Source: Vitis vinifera (taxonomy: Eukaryota; Streptophyta; Magnoliopsida; Vitales; Vitaceae). Taken from it: a DNA stretch of 64,000 nt. Numbering within the stretch: the stretch's first letter is position 1; each line of letters opens with the position of its first letter. The position numbers were made by a program, and so were the translations under genes. The notes below the pieces were generated by a model. It had not been told where the DNA came from. It saw nothing but the letters and a program-made list of their open reading frames with translations, and made no database searches. The stretch lies in the NCBI RefSeq assembly GCF_030704535.1, contig NC_081823.1, positions 8,645,001 through 8,709,000 of the forward strand, given 5' to 3'. Positions 23,201 to 34,429 of this stretch are shown piece after piece.

Positions 23201-24014
23201 CCATGTTATTTAGTGTCCTGAAGGTTGTTGACTAATAAGCTATATGTAAAATGATGATCCAAAGCAAGGACGTTCAATGACCCACCAAATCAAGCATCTT
23301 TGAGTACGAGGGCCTGGTTTTGAATAATTGAACTGCCTCTCATTGAGCTTTATACTTCTAAATATACCTTTTACACAACATAACTTCCTTTACAACAACA
23401 CCCAACAGTTCACAATGGCATACATGAGAACCCCTTGGAAACAACCCAGAGGAAGTTTATATACCTTGTATCCCATAAGCTAAAAAATTGGGAAAACTGA
23501 ATAAAATATGAAAATTTAAGTATCATTTATTCTTGAGAAACTCTTCTTCATCACTCTGTTTTGTCTTCATATCTCAACTTAAATAGTAAACAGAGTCTAG
23601 CCTCTCTTCTAGCTGACTTCCAGGGTTGGAAAGCAGGGCATGACCTTTTGGAAGTCATAGTACCATGTCAAGTAACATGTATAAAGCTAGAGATCAATTA
23701 AATACTTTCCCTCTGTCTACTCCTCATAGCAAGCCTAAAGCCTCAGAGTTGATTCAATTTATTTTCAATTAGCAAGAGCGGTTATCAGAGATCAAGTCAA
23801 CCAATTCTGAAGGAAATTGATTGAAATGAACACCTACCTGTTTCCTCCACAGCGATATCGAAGCTCTAAGTGCAGTGAGAAAGACCTTGGAGTCCATAGG
23901 CTTTTCCATGTTCACCATGACACCTTCATGTTCATCATTATTCCCGGAGAGTAGTTCAGCATGTTCATATCCATTTTCAAGAACCTGCGATGATGAATCT
24001 ATTGAAAGTGACAT
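17201..24014 (-). CDS. Nudix hydrolase, plant NUDT2/5/6/7/8/10 group
   Basis: Hydrolyses nucleoside-diphosphate-X compounds; relatives act on ADP-ribose and NADH. Eight exons join in phase: 24014-23838, 23077-23012, 22574-22434, 21951-21874, 21771-21721, 21609-21575, 21136-21028 and 17392-17201. All introns are GT/AG and the product is 282 residues, normal for the group. The N-terminal part is the pre-Nudix domain (KRGVWIKLPIGLANLIESA, EGFHYHHAEPDYLMLVHWI). The Nudix box GX5EX7REUXEE is complete across exons 4-5: GVVDAGE, then REVKEET, with Thr at the usual second Gly. Downstream come HKSFFEKSDLFF, RPLSFDVQKQELEIDAA and WMPFEEYTAQ. No targeting peptide is evident, so it is probably cytosolic. 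Intron 7 (17393-21027) is swollen to 3.6 kb by transposon debris, yet the splice sites remain good. The member number within the group is not assigned. Confidence 0.93.
17790..18990 (-). mobile_element. Probable LTR-derived stretch of a Gypsy element
   Basis: It lies in Nudix intron 7, directly beyond the chromodomain end of the Gypsy remnant at 19004-19960, where its 3' LTR would be expected. It is G-poor on the plus strand, rich in 'ccatgc' words, and has a 40-bp near repeat around 17831-17910. Reading the minus strand from 18990 gives TGTTGATGCGGGAC, a plausible LTR start. The left edge was not defined. Confidence 0.4.
19004..19960 (-). pseudogene. Gypsy (chromovirus) integrase/chromodomain remnant
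   Basis: Decayed C-terminal pol of an LTR retrotransposon inside Nudix intron 7. On the minus strand, broken by stops and frameshifts, it reads from integrase core (QITLKQRRTKKVNAIIEEYL, KKSLNKASRQMKIYANK) into a chromodomain-type end (IHYLVHWKRTRESKASW, ILWQFKDAAQKYLQAKS). The YLVHWK...SW pattern is characteristic of plant chromoviruses. It cannot be active. Sequence to its right (20000-20330) holds local duplications. Confidence 0.75.
20011..20327 (-). repeat. Two local tandem duplications
   Basis: A 101-bp segment starting 'tggtgaagataaaaaccacc' at 20011 is repeated at 20112. Immediately after, a 61-bp segment starting 'ccattgaaatgctttgcaag' at 20206 is repeated at 20267. Each pair differs by only a few bases. 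They lie within or beside the Gypsy remnant and are young compared with its decay. Confidence 0.85.
20400..20645 (+). pseudogene. Athila-like gag fragment
   Basis: An 81-codon plus-strand frame contains KECKAVITLRSGK followed by an acidic tail. That is the ITLRSGK signature I associate with the C-terminal gag of Athila/Tat-type Gypsy elements. Its orientation is opposite to the neighbouring chromovirus remnant, so it is a separate insertion or rearranged piece. It has no function. Confidence 0.5.
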
Positions 24015-24045
24015 CGATTATGATCACCCAAGCTCTAGCCTTCAT
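23977..24045 (-). other. Upstream ORF overlapping the Nudix start
   Basis: A 22-codon ORF (MKARAWVIIIDVTFNRFIIA...) begins at 24045, 31 bases before the Nudix ATG, in another frame. It reads through that ATG and stops at 23977. A 3' splice site (tttcag|GC) lies just upstream of it, so a leader intron probably ends here and the ORF would be in the mature mRNA. An overlapping uORF would be expected to reduce translation of the main ORF. That is inference. Confidence 0.5.
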
Positions 24046-24800
24046 GCCTGAAAGCAAAAGAATTACATAAGCTGTTACTATGTTACATAACGAAAATACA
24101 TTGACTTTAAGCTTTTGGTGAGATGTAGCATTTTCCATCAGGAAATAAGGGTTTTTGGTTTTTATAGTAAGTCCTTCATAGCCATCATCCTTCATTCCAT
24201 TCGATTCATTTTTTCTCATTTTGGATCTCAAAAATGATGGGGTTATAAAGATGGTAAAATGCTTTTAAAAAAATTCCTTCAAAACCAGCCAATTTTTGAG
24301 CATTTCCTTTCCTTTCTCTTGTTCTTCCAGAAACCAAACACACCCCAAAATTCTTGGCATAAGAGAATAATGAGATCCCACTATGACTCCACAGCCAAAC
24401 AAGTTTACAATCTCCAAATCCAGACACTTGCTCAAAACAACTTCAAAAGCACCAAATAAAGAAAACACACTCTACACTGAATTCAACTCTTACCCACAAA
24501 CTTGGATCAACCAGAGAAACGTCCCACAGAAAAAAATAACCAGATTAATCAAAGTCCAGAAAAAAAAAAAGGAACCCCCACCCAAAACAAAGAAAAAAAA
24601 AATCATAACTTACAGCGCAAGAAAAAGAAAAGGGAAAACAATGATTACCCAGTATCAGCACATGGCCTAGAAGCTCTAATTTGCAGAACTTTAGGTGCTG
24701 AGGGCAGAGTTTCGACTGAGAATTGAAGAGTGAAATGTGGATGACTGGCTGTTCAAAGCCCAACTATACATATATATATATATATATACATGGATCTGGT
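24046..24800 (-). promoter_or_regulatory. Nudix leader exon, leader intron and promoter
   Basis: On the minus strand a good acceptor (cttttgctttcag) precedes the start codon. A candidate donor (ctgg|gtaatc) lies near 24650, implying a non-coding first exon upstream of it to about 24750. A run of TATATATA at about 24765-24788 lies where a TATA element would be. Exon 1 limits are approximate. Confidence 0.45.
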
Positions 24801-25241
24801 GGGATTGCTGACGTACGTCCATCCACGCCACAAACCAATAGGAGCCATTCCAGCGTCATGTGGATCCCACAATCATTAGCCGCCCTCGTTGATTTCTTCA
24901 ACGTGGCAGATGCACAGAGGAAACATTGTAGCCACTTGGTGTTCGCCCGCCACGCGAGGAAGGTCAACCGAGAGAGACGTTGGTGGTGCTTTGGCGCCGC
25001 GCATCGACTGGTGGCATTAAGTTACGGATGTGCCAATATTCATGATTTTAAACTATGGTTGTGTGGAAGGGTAGTTTAGGTATTTCCAGTTGGCCATCCA
25101 CTTTACAACTGGATGCTTTATCCTCCGTTTGGATCATAAAAAATCAGCAGAGAAAAAACATTGAATATAATTATTTTTAAAAAAATAAAAAAAATTCTGC
25201 ATTCTAAAGATGAAAAAGAAAATTAAAAAACAAATCAATTA

Positions 25242-25482
25242 GCCTATGTTTAGTTCCAAAAATATTATAAAAAGAAATTATATTTCATTTCACTATAAAA
25301 AAATATTAAAAAAATTAAATATAATTCAAATTAACTAGAAATTTACACATTTTAAATTATGTAATTAGAAAAAAATAAGTTAAATAAGTTTAAATAAATA
25401 TATAAAAAAATTATTTTTCTTTCACTTTTTTTATTTTCTTTTTCTCATATTTTCTCTCAAAATTTTCAAGCCAAACATAACC
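25242..25482. mobile_element. MITE, same family as 8017-8291
   Basis: A 241-bp AT-rich element. Its left end is GCCTATGTTTAGTTCC, and the reverse complement of its right end is GGTTATGTTTGGCTTG. Both sides are flanked by TTA (25239-25241 and 25483-25485). The end sequence and TTA duplication match the copy at 8017-8291. Confidence 0.6.
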
Positions 25483-25753
25483 TTATTAAATTAAACTTTT
25501 TCTTTTCTTTTCTTATATCCTTTAAAAAAATAAATAATTAATTAAAGCAAAGTCATTAAAGTCCACAAAGATGGTGATGGCAAAGCAAATGCTACCCAAG
25601 TTCAATAATTAAGCATTAGATAAGGAAAAAAATTTGTGGGATGGGCCTCTCAAATTTGACTTTTGAGGATTGTGGATGCAACCCAAACATCCTTGTATAC
25701 ATTATATGCCTTGCTATAAATGCCTTTTATAATCCTATTAATAAATTGAATCT

Positions 25754-25756
<3 letters not shown>

Positions 25757-25795
<39 letters not shown>
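25757..25795. repeat. (TA)n microsatellite
   Basis: A TA dinucleotide run of about 39 bases in the AT-rich desert. Confidence 0.95.
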
Positions 25796-25797
<2 letters not shown>

Positions 25798-26559
25798 TAA
25801 TCCAATTTATTGTATCTATTGGCATCTAACATTCTCAATTTTATCATATATTTTTAGTAATGATGATATGAACTTCGACATTGATAGAATTGAGACCTCG
25901 ATTCTTTTTTCTCTTTTTTTTTTTTTGTCTTGAATTGAATGACTTCAAACTTTTGACCAAGTAAAATTATGTTTAATACTATTGAGTTTGAATTTTATGA
26001 GCATTGATGATGACTAATTATTGAAAGTGTATTCACTATTCAATTTTTCATTAATTATTGTGATAAAATAAAATAGAAGACTGATATTTTTTTTTTCGAT
26101 CTTTTAAGACCTTAAAAAGAAAAAAAAATCTCCCAACATGAGGTTCTCGTGAATTGAATCTATGACCCGTAACTCTAATATCATTTATTGGATTGAGTTT
26201 TGATTATTTTATTTGAAAGTTAATTTTTTGATATCCAATGAAATGAAAAGAAGTTAGACTTTTTATGACATTCGACGTTACATCTTAAAATATGTATAGT
26301 AAAAAATGAAAATTTTGTTATATTGAACAATATTTATGATTAAAATATTTAAACTTTACAAATAATTTTTTTATATTATGTTATTTAATATATAAAAATA
26401 ATTTATATATCATATATTAATATTATTTTATAAATATTTTTTTAGTTTTTTCATTTTTTATCGTAAATTTAATTTATAATAAAAAAAATATTTTGTAAAA
26501 TGAGTATATTAAAAAAGAAAAAACTAAAAAAAAAAAAGAATTTTTGATACGTGGGATGT

Positions 26560-26720
26560 GTATATCCCATATATTATCATTGGATTAACATATCCTATGT
26601 GAAATGGATGAAAAAAAAAAAAAGATATCCCACCATTTATCATATCCAATGTTTGGTTGAACATAGGATATGATAAATGATGAGATAACTTATCATATCC
26701 CATCACTAATCAAATATAAG
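26560..26720. repeat. Hairpin-rich repeat around TATCATATCC
   Basis: The arms TTTATCATATCC (26636-26647) and GGATATGATAAA (26666-26677) form a perfect 12-bp stem with an 18-base loop. Another TATCATATCC lies near 26692 and an ACATATCC near 26590. It is probably the core of a MITE whose ends I could not fix. Confidence 0.55.
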
Positions 26721-27138
26721 ATATAATATAATATCTCATTTTTTATCCTATTTCATGTTATATTCGACCAATCAAATATGATGTTAGAGTTTTAGGGGAT
26801 GAAAAGCGAATAATTATGTAATCATTCCCTGTTTGACAAAAAAGAAATTTTTTGGAATGTTAAAGATTAACATTTCATGACATGCACACATTCCAACAAC
26901 CTTGAAAATTCCATAAACGCCCCTTATTTTTTAGTTGTTTTGTCACCCAAGCAGCCATATTGAAACCCATTTAAAATGGCCACATAGACTAACACCACAT
27001 AAGACATGGCTGCTATTCCATTGCCACATCAGCAATCCACGTGTACATGCGCATAGAATTCAAAAAAAATAAAAAAACCAAATTTAAGAAAATCAAATAA
27101 ACTCTATTTGTTTTGAAAAACAAATATTGGGATTCTTA

Positions 27139-27248
27139 GGGTTGGTTTGGCCATGTTTTATAAAACTTGTTTTTAAAATCCATTTTTTATTCTTTAACTT
27201 AAAAATAGTTTTTAAAAACAAGTTTAGAAAACACGACCAAATGAGCCC
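27139..27248. mobile_element. 110-bp foldback MITE
   Basis: The element is almost all inverted repeat. The left end is GGGTTGGTTTGGCCATGTTT, and the reverse complement of the right end is GGGCTCATTTGGTCGTGTTT. Both continue into a shared ACTTGTTTTTAAAA-type stretch. No coding capacity. Confidence 0.75.
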
Positions 27249-30200
27249 ATATTTTCCTTTTAAAGATTGGTTTCAAAGAATAACAACAGTGTTAGAAATT
27301 TGATGTTTTTAAAAATAAAAAACTATTTTTAAATCATATGGTCAAATAGACTTTTAATTTCTTTTTTTATACAAAGTATGCTTGCATAATTCTCCCTAAT
27401 AAATAAATTATAATTTTTTTTAAATTATTTGAATACATTTTTTTTAAAAAAAAAAAAATCTCTTTAGCTCTTTATAAAAAAATATAAATGATTTTAGAAT
27501 ATTTAAAATTTTTTTGGATATTTGAAAATGAATTTTAACTGTGATAAAGGATAAAATGTTTTTTTAATCAATTTTTATTATTTTCTTATCATACTAATTG
27601 ATAGTTGAAAGAAAAAAAAACTGAAAAATGAAAATTATAAATTTAAATAAATAGAAAAGGTGAGTCTTTTATTTATAATAAAATAATGAGATTGAATTCA
27701 AAAATCTTGAAACCTTTGTTAGTATTATTAGAATTATAGTTTTAAATAATTAAATAATTTTGCAAATATTTTTTTTTTCCATTTATTTCTCAAATTATAA
27801 AAATATTATTATTATAGTAAATAAGTGTCATTATTTGTCTCAAACTTGTGCAGAAAAAAAATATGACACTATGTCATATTTTTTTAAAAAAAAATTTTTC
27901 ATTTTCTCCCATCATTTTTCCACCATTAGCCATATATCCTATTTTTATATAAAAATTAATATTATCATTATAAATGTTGGTAAAATATTAAAATTTAGGT
28001 TTTTTTATTTTTAAATATTAAATTTATAATTTTTATGAACAAAAAGGTATATAAACACTCTTGATTGAAATGATAATTAAAATATTTTTTAAATTTAAAA
28101 ATAAGTACCTAGAGATTTATTTATTATAATTTCTTGTTTCCATTTATATATTTGATCGCATTAGTTACGATTTGAGCATTTACATCTGTATTACTAACAT
28201 TATTCATGACTTTGGTGTATTGAGAGTAGCATAGAAGATTCAAGTCATAGGTTCCTTGTAAGATGATAGGTTGTTCCTAGTAGATTCATATAATTAGGTA
28301 ATCCATAAAATACTATATTGCACTACCTTTTAAGTGGATGAATGACTTATCTTGGTTATCGATATAGTTTTCCTATTGTGAGTGCGCTATTATGTATTGT
28401 TGCAGATTGGATAGAACCTTCTGTGAATCATGATATTGACTATCGAGTAGTCATAATTTACTAAACTATTATACTATATGACCTCTCAACTTTGAAATAT
28501 TGAGTGATCTTTCAACGACTTTAACCTATGAGTGAGACCTTAAGGTAGTCATATATTCTCTGTAATTTGGTTCTATGTGACAAAGATCGAAAACATAACC
28601 ATAAAGTGGAAAATCGTGAAAATTTTTAGATCTCTCTTCCAACTAAAGTAGGATATGAGAACCTCTAGATCCAAAGATATGATTTTTATAGCACCTAGAT
28701 CGAAGATTCTAATTTTGAATGCTTATGTTGCCTAGATCTAGTATCCGTAGGAAGACTAGATGCATGCACTTGTTTGGAGTTAGGAATGGTTTTTCCAAAT
28801 ATTCTAATAAAAGTCCCTACAATATAGGTACCCATGATTAGAGACAATTGGTGTGTTATCTAGCAAGGTATGTTAAAGTCTTATAGAAGATATTAATGAT
28901 ATATATATATATATATATAGTTTTGAATGAATTCTTGTTTGATGTTACTAAAAAGCATGGAAATTGAATTTTATATGTTTGATTTTTTGAATGAATCCTT
29001 TTTTATTGAGCTATGACTCACTTTTATCTAAAAATCTCTTTTTCAAATGTAATTAGAAAGATTAAGAAGATAAAGAATAATTGAAGTGCCATGTGAAGCT
29101 TGAAGATTTCCTATTGTTTATTTTCAATATAATTTTCCATTGTAATTATTTGTATAAAAAGCTACTTGGTGTTGTATATGGAAGGAAAATGAGAGTTTGA
29201 AGGTGAAGAAGTATTGTACTATTGTGTATTGGAAACTAGCTTAAAGGTTTTTATTCTAAGGTGAATAAAATTTGAATTTTGGTTGCATAAATTTAAGATT
29301 TTCAATTGTAAATTGGTTTCTAAAGTTTAAAAGTCTTTATTGAGGTGCATTAAGATAATGTGTGCAGGAATTCTTTTAACCTAAGGTACATAGGTTTACC
29401 AAAACATAAGGTGCACAAGTTTTATAGTAACAAAAGGGTGTGCAACTTAAGTGAGGGTGCACTAGTTTTATTTCACTTGAATGTACTTAAAAATCAAGTT
29501 CAATTGTCATATTAGTCAAAAGAGTATAAATAAGTAGGGGATGAGTCTTCCCATAAAAAGTATGAGCCATAACCTTACACTCAACCGATGAGTGGGTTTA
29601 GACATCATGAACCATGGGCGGAGCAATAGCCTAGTAATGTTGGATCCTTAAAACCTAACAAATCAATGTCATAGCCATTACAAGGGTTAAACCCACACAT
29701 AAATATGTTAAACTAGAGTCTAGGAACGTAGTAAGATTTTCCCATAGAATACGTGGGTATAATGATGGTATGCAACATGTGAATAGATGAAACAAACTCC
29801 CATATTCTCTCTTGAAAAATATGGGGAATAAAAATAACTCTAAAATCATAAAGAATCATTTGACACTTTAGCTTAAAACGCATTTTAAAGAACCTATCAT
29901 AGAATGTTATCCTATGCACCCTAGAGTAGAAATAATGAATAGGAATGTCATCAATTGTGTAGAGACAATGAATAAGAGTTATGTGACAAGAATACCTAGA
30001 TGTAAAGGTGTACCTACTACTAGACATACCCTTAGCATGTGTTATATGAGAAAATGAATGATAATTGAGGAAAGAAAAACCAACTTAAAAAAGTATACAA
30101 TTAGAAGTGTCATGGACTTTATATTAAAATGTAACATAGAGTAAGATTTGATGAAATAGGTGATACTAGAATAGAATGGCCCTACGAGTGAAGACATGGG

Positions 30201-30972
30201 TACTTGAAAAATATTGGAAATTGAGAAAATAAAGGGCTAATTTAAATAGATAGCAATACCCAAGAGAGGGAGGGGGGGAGGGTCTGAATTGGAGTTAAAA
30301 AATTTCTTTTTAAACATAATAAATTAAGCACAAAAAACACAAATATAAAGAGATAAGGTAAGCAAACTCAGATTTATAGTGGTTCGACACTTCCTTGCCT
30401 ACATCCACTCTCCTTAAGCTCCTAACCGAGTGAGGGTTCCACTTATATTTGAAGCTTCAACCAAGCTTTTAATCACTTTTTATACTTGGATTCTGACTCC
30501 AATGGGCTCTTACACAATCTCTTCAAGTTTCTACTCACTTGAAGGTTTTAACACACAATTAACAAGTTTGAATCTCTCAACCTAGCTCAACAATGGCTCA
30601 AATACAACTCAAGGCTAGGATGAATCACAAAGGTGCACTAAAGAATATCCAAATGAAGATTTAATGCACCAAGAAAAGAATGAGAGCTTTTATGGCAATA
30701 ACAAGTAGGTAAACAAATAAATGCAAGTGTTCTCTTACTTATAAATAAAGTGGAGCTTTTAATTTATAGGTTTCTAACCTCAGGAGCCAAAAAACCAAAA
30801 AACAGCCTTGACCGATTGAGTTGGGGGTCGACCGTTTCACTAGTTGTTGGAGCATTAAATGCTTGGTAGGTGACCGTTACCTTAGATCAGGCCTTGATCG
30901 AACCTCGATCGGGAAGACAAGTCTCTCGACCGGGAAAGAAATACTACTGGAAGAAAGAGAATGTTTTTTGTA

Positions 30973-31994
30973 ATGTTTTCAGAACCGAATCGATCATTGA
31001 ACTGGAAAAGTTAACGATTTACAGTTCACTGGTCGGACCGGCGGTCGAACCGGTGACGTTATAAATATATAATTTATAAATTATTAAAATTTAAAATAAT
31101 TATAAAAATAAAAATAATTAATAATTGCTATCTGAAAATATTTCATAAAAACAAAGTAAGATAGAAAATAATTTAAAAAAAATAAATACAAGTTTTTTTT
31201 TTAGTTTTTCACAAAATTTTAAAAATAAAAAATAATTATATATTTTTTTTGAAATTCTTTTAACATAAAAATAATTTTAAAAGCAAGTATATAAAAAAAA
31301 TGGTAAAATCTGGGAGTTTTTGTGAATGCAAAGTGGAATTAAAACATTAATAAGGTAGAAGAAAATAAAAACCCTAAACTGCACCTCGAAATGGACTAAA
31401 AACTCCCAACTTCCAAAGTTGGGGTTTGACTAGCCTTAAAGTTTGCTGCTTCTTAAGGTAGCTGCAGTTGTCAGGGAAGGAGTTTGGATGCCTAAAAGAT
31501 AGTATAAATTTCTACCTGAATCTTTCTCTTCCCTTTGCCGCTCCACCACCACTCATCTACCATCGTCAGTGTCGTCCATGGGAAACGTACTTGATCCAAA
31601 ATCGAAGCCCTCCCACTCTCACCCTAAGGATGACAAATATCTTAGTTGCATCATTCCCAAACGCATAGCCGTCTTCGAATCCATCAAAGCTCAACAAATT
31701 GCTCATCGCCAATCCATTTCCAATGACTCCATCAAGTAATCTAGCTATTTCTATGTTTTATAAATACATATGTTTTTTATTTTCCAGTGGGAGAAGGGGA
31801 GCGCGGGGGGTGGAGGGTTCCAGCGGGGTCGCAGGGGTCTTGCTGACGGGGACGATGACAGTGGGAGGAAAAAAAAAGTTGAATTGGACCACCGATTTAG
31901 CCGATCCAATTCCGGTCCGACCACTTTTTGGTCCAATTGACCGGATCAGACCGGAACCGTGACCGACCGGCTGGTCTGGTTTTTAAAACCATGA
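30973..31994. mobile_element. Mutator-like element carrying a gene fragment
   Basis: A 1022-bp insertion in the LTR above. It is flanked by the 9-bp direct repeat TTTTTTGTA (30964-30972 and 31995-32003), the duplication length typical of Mutator-like elements. The uninterrupted LTR sequence is readable across the site by comparison with the related LTR near 44035. The ends are related inverted sequences (ATGTTTTCAGAACC; reverse complement of the right end TCATGGTTTTAAAAACC) followed by CCGGTC-rich subterminal segments on both sides. There is no transposase, so it is non-autonomous. Its interior holds a captured exon at 31578-31735. Confidence 0.65.
31578..31735 (+). pseudogene. Captured first exon of threonyl-tRNA synthetase
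   Basis: Inside the Mutator-like element an open frame starts at ATG 31578 (MGNVLDPK...) and continues HPKDDKYLSCIIPKRIAVFE, then SIKAQQIAHRQSISNDSIK. This matches what I recall of the N-terminus of plant cytosolic/mitochondrial threonyl-tRNA synthetase (HPKD..YL...IPKRI.LFESIQA.Q.ARR.SLS.DPIK). The segment ends in a still-good donor (AA|GTAATC) at the place where the parental exon would be spliced. Read unspliced, it hits TAA at 31737. It contains no catalytic domain. The DNA upstream (about 31350-31577) may be captured promoter and leader. Confidence 0.6.
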
Positions 31995-32829
31995 TTTTTT
32001 GTATCTCTTGACCAGACCTCGACCGGGAAGAAGTAACCTGTCGACTGGTACTCTAGTTGGTTGAGCAAATTGGCCAGTGCCTTGACCAGTTCACCATTTT
32101 TGGCCCTAAAACCTATCTTTTTCAAGTCTTTTTGCTTGTAACACTTAGGCAAGGTATTTAGGTAAAATTATATGTCAATTTTGAAATGTTTTGCCTAAGG
32201 TTCATTTGATAGAACTCGGATTTTGATGGAAATGTGACTTTAATGCATAAATCGAGTTTTCAAATATGTATGAAATGATATGAAAATCCTAAGTACACCC
32301 ATGCATTCATCTTACATATGTTTTTTATGATTAAAATGTCTTTCAAGAGTCTTGATTTTGCATCCGTTAGATCTTTTTATGAATTTCCAAATTAACACCT
32401 AAAATTCTTGATAATTCAAACCATTTAGTAACTTAACCATGGTTTGTTATTATTAAAACATTATTAAGAGAACCATTGGGCTAACAATCTCCCTTTTTTT
32501 TATGATGACAAACCTTGGTTATTTAGGAGAATGAGAATCTTTCCCTCGAACCAATCATGGATCAACAATCAAAATTTAAGAACTTTAAACCAAGATTATC
32601 AAAACATATTAGAGAGAAATTGCAACAAGAAACAATGTAAGTCATCAAATATATAGGCATATCATATATCATAAGTCAAATGTATCAATGTCTAATGTGT
32701 ACAATTCAAAAAAAAAAAAAATGCATGTGTGAGTCTCCTATATCTAGCCTTCTAGATCCTAAAATATCTCCTCATTTTGGCAACATAAAAAATGAAGAAA
32801 GAGGGTCCCCAATGAATCAAGGCTGAAGA

Positions 32830-34239
32830 GATGAAGATGGAAACACAAAACACAGATAGGTCATCATCTCCTCATGCTAACATTCCAAGTGATCCTCAAT
32901 ACGCTCAATCTCTACTAGAGATACTCAAACTACGAAATGAAGCCAACCTGATACTGATCCATACGATTTTCCATAGAGTAGAAACGTGTATCGCTAACCA
33001 CAACAAACTTCTTCATGTGAGTGCCAAGAGAGCTTATTTGAGCAGATAAATCTATCCATGGAGCATAGTCAGAAGCGAGAAATGCCTGAGGAGGTGGTAT
33101 CTCAGTATGGGTAGGCTCAGTGAATGCAGGTCCAGAGCAGGAAGGCTCAATGTATGACGGCTGAGTAGATAGACCCTTTATAAAAGTCGGCTCAATCATC
33201 GTCAACTCAGAGAATGTAGTCTCAAACTGAACACCCTTTGTATGGAGTGGAGGAATTTCAAGCTCGGGCCCTCTCTACTGATAGCCACTTTGAGGGTTTA
33301 CTCTACCCTCTATCTCTCGAATCTCTGTCTCCTCCTCAACTCCAGGATGTGCCCGTCCCTGTCCTCGAGCCTGTGTTGGTGCTCTCTCTGCTTTTCTCAT
33401 CCAAGAACCATTTGGGGCATTCTCAAATTTCATCCTCCCCATGGACTCATCATCATATGTATTATATGTACTGAGGGCCTCAAAATTCATCTCTCTACTA
33501 AGGTTAATGCCGACATCCTTGAATACTCTGGTAAGGAAGCGACTGTAGAGAAGTACACGAGTCATGCTCTCACAACATGCAATCATGTGCATCATCATCA
33601 AATATCCTAAATGGAATCTATAAGGAATGCCTCATAATAAGAGACCTTATCTCGATGTCCACCCCATGGTAAAAAAATAAAGCATAGCATATGGTGTAGT
33701 ATTCTACTAATGACCATCAAGCTGTGTGTTGAGGGTTTGCCCATCCTGTAGGCGTTTGGAAGTCCACAAATCCTCTTAATAGCCTTTCTAGGCTCAAATC
33801 CCGGCATAGTGGGCACATCTTGGACTTGTGTACTTTGAGTCCAACTGGAGCAATATCAAAGATACGACAAATGATCTTTGGGTCCAAATGAATCTCAACT
33901 CTTCTTATAGTAGAAGTGATCATGCCACTCATGCCATAATTTGCCCTCGAGTAGTCGCACCAATGTCGAAAAAACAGGCTAAAAAATAGTAACCGTAGAC
34001 AACCAACCCATTATCGTGAATAATCCTTCAAATCCAAAGTGCTAAAGTTAGGGGAACTTGATGTTTCTTCTGTGAACTACTCGTTTCTAAGCAAAATACT
34101 ACTTGTACCCCTAGTAGTCCTCCACGGTACTAAACAAGGCGGAGTCAAACCGAGCCTTTTGGCGTGCCTCTAGATGAGATGGCTCAGCTAGGCGCTTGCC
34201 CTGTACCTTGGGGGTTGCAGGCTCTCACCTAGGGGCCAT
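32830..34239 (-). pseudogene. Plant 'putative transposon protein' pseudogene
   Basis: A broken ORF of a type common in plant LTR elements without pol (the PF20167-like 'putative plant transposon protein'), which I recall especially from grapevine. It starts ATG 34239 (MAPR, then a stop). It reads with frameshifts through RQKARFDSALFSTVEDY, CRIFDIAPVGLKV, GFEPRKAIKRICGL, SHSLMVISRILHHMLC-like sequence, GGHRDKVSYYEAFLIDSI, MMMMHMIACCESMTRVL and FSEPT-like repeats, to DTRFYSMENRMDQYQ. At least four frames are needed, so it is dead. It lies just upstream of the polypurine tract and 3' LTR. The biochemical role of the intact family is unknown to me. Confidence 0.65.
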
Positions 34240-34429
34240 AGAAGATGGAGACAGAGCAAGATGAAAAGAAAGAACTGGTAGAGGCTCACACCTGAATGCC
34301 TGATGAACGGAAATGAAGAGGAATCTATGCTAGAGCTGACTATGACGTACCTAAGGAAGAGAAGACGACTCAAAACGGAAACCATAGCTTTCAAAGTCTT
34401 CAAAACTTTCCCAAAATCAGGTCAATCAG

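Larger units (their letters stand above)
24801..30221. other. AT-rich gene desert with MITEs
   Basis: About 5.4 kb without a credible gene. Its composition is extreme, with long A/T tracts. It contains TTA-flanked and foldback MITEs (25242-25482, 27139-27248), a TA microsatellite (25757-25795), a hairpin-rich segment (26560-26720) and a shorter TA run near 28897. The part from about 28140 to 30221 is less AT-rich and may be old, unrecognised retroelement sequence; ORFs there are short and unsupported. Confidence 0.5.
30222..32486 (-). mobile_element. 3' LTR of a minus-strand retroelement, with nested insert
   Basis: On the minus strand the LTR starts TGTTAGCCCAATGG and ends ...TATTTTCTCA. 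Just 5' of it, at 32487-32501, lies a polypurine tract (AAAAAAAAGGGAGAT), which identifies it as a 3' LTR. It aligns along its length with the LTRs at 36049-37261 and 43301-44516, sharing the 'cttgcctacatccactctcc' block and the 'caatgggctcttacacaatc' block. It spans 2265 bp because a roughly 1-kb Mutator-like element is inserted; without that it is about 1.23 kb, like the other two. Confidence 0.85.

Noticed and set aside
29655..30027. 104-codon and 64-codon minus-strand ORFs
   Set aside because: No recognisable protein family, overlapping frames, and located in transposon-rich DNA.
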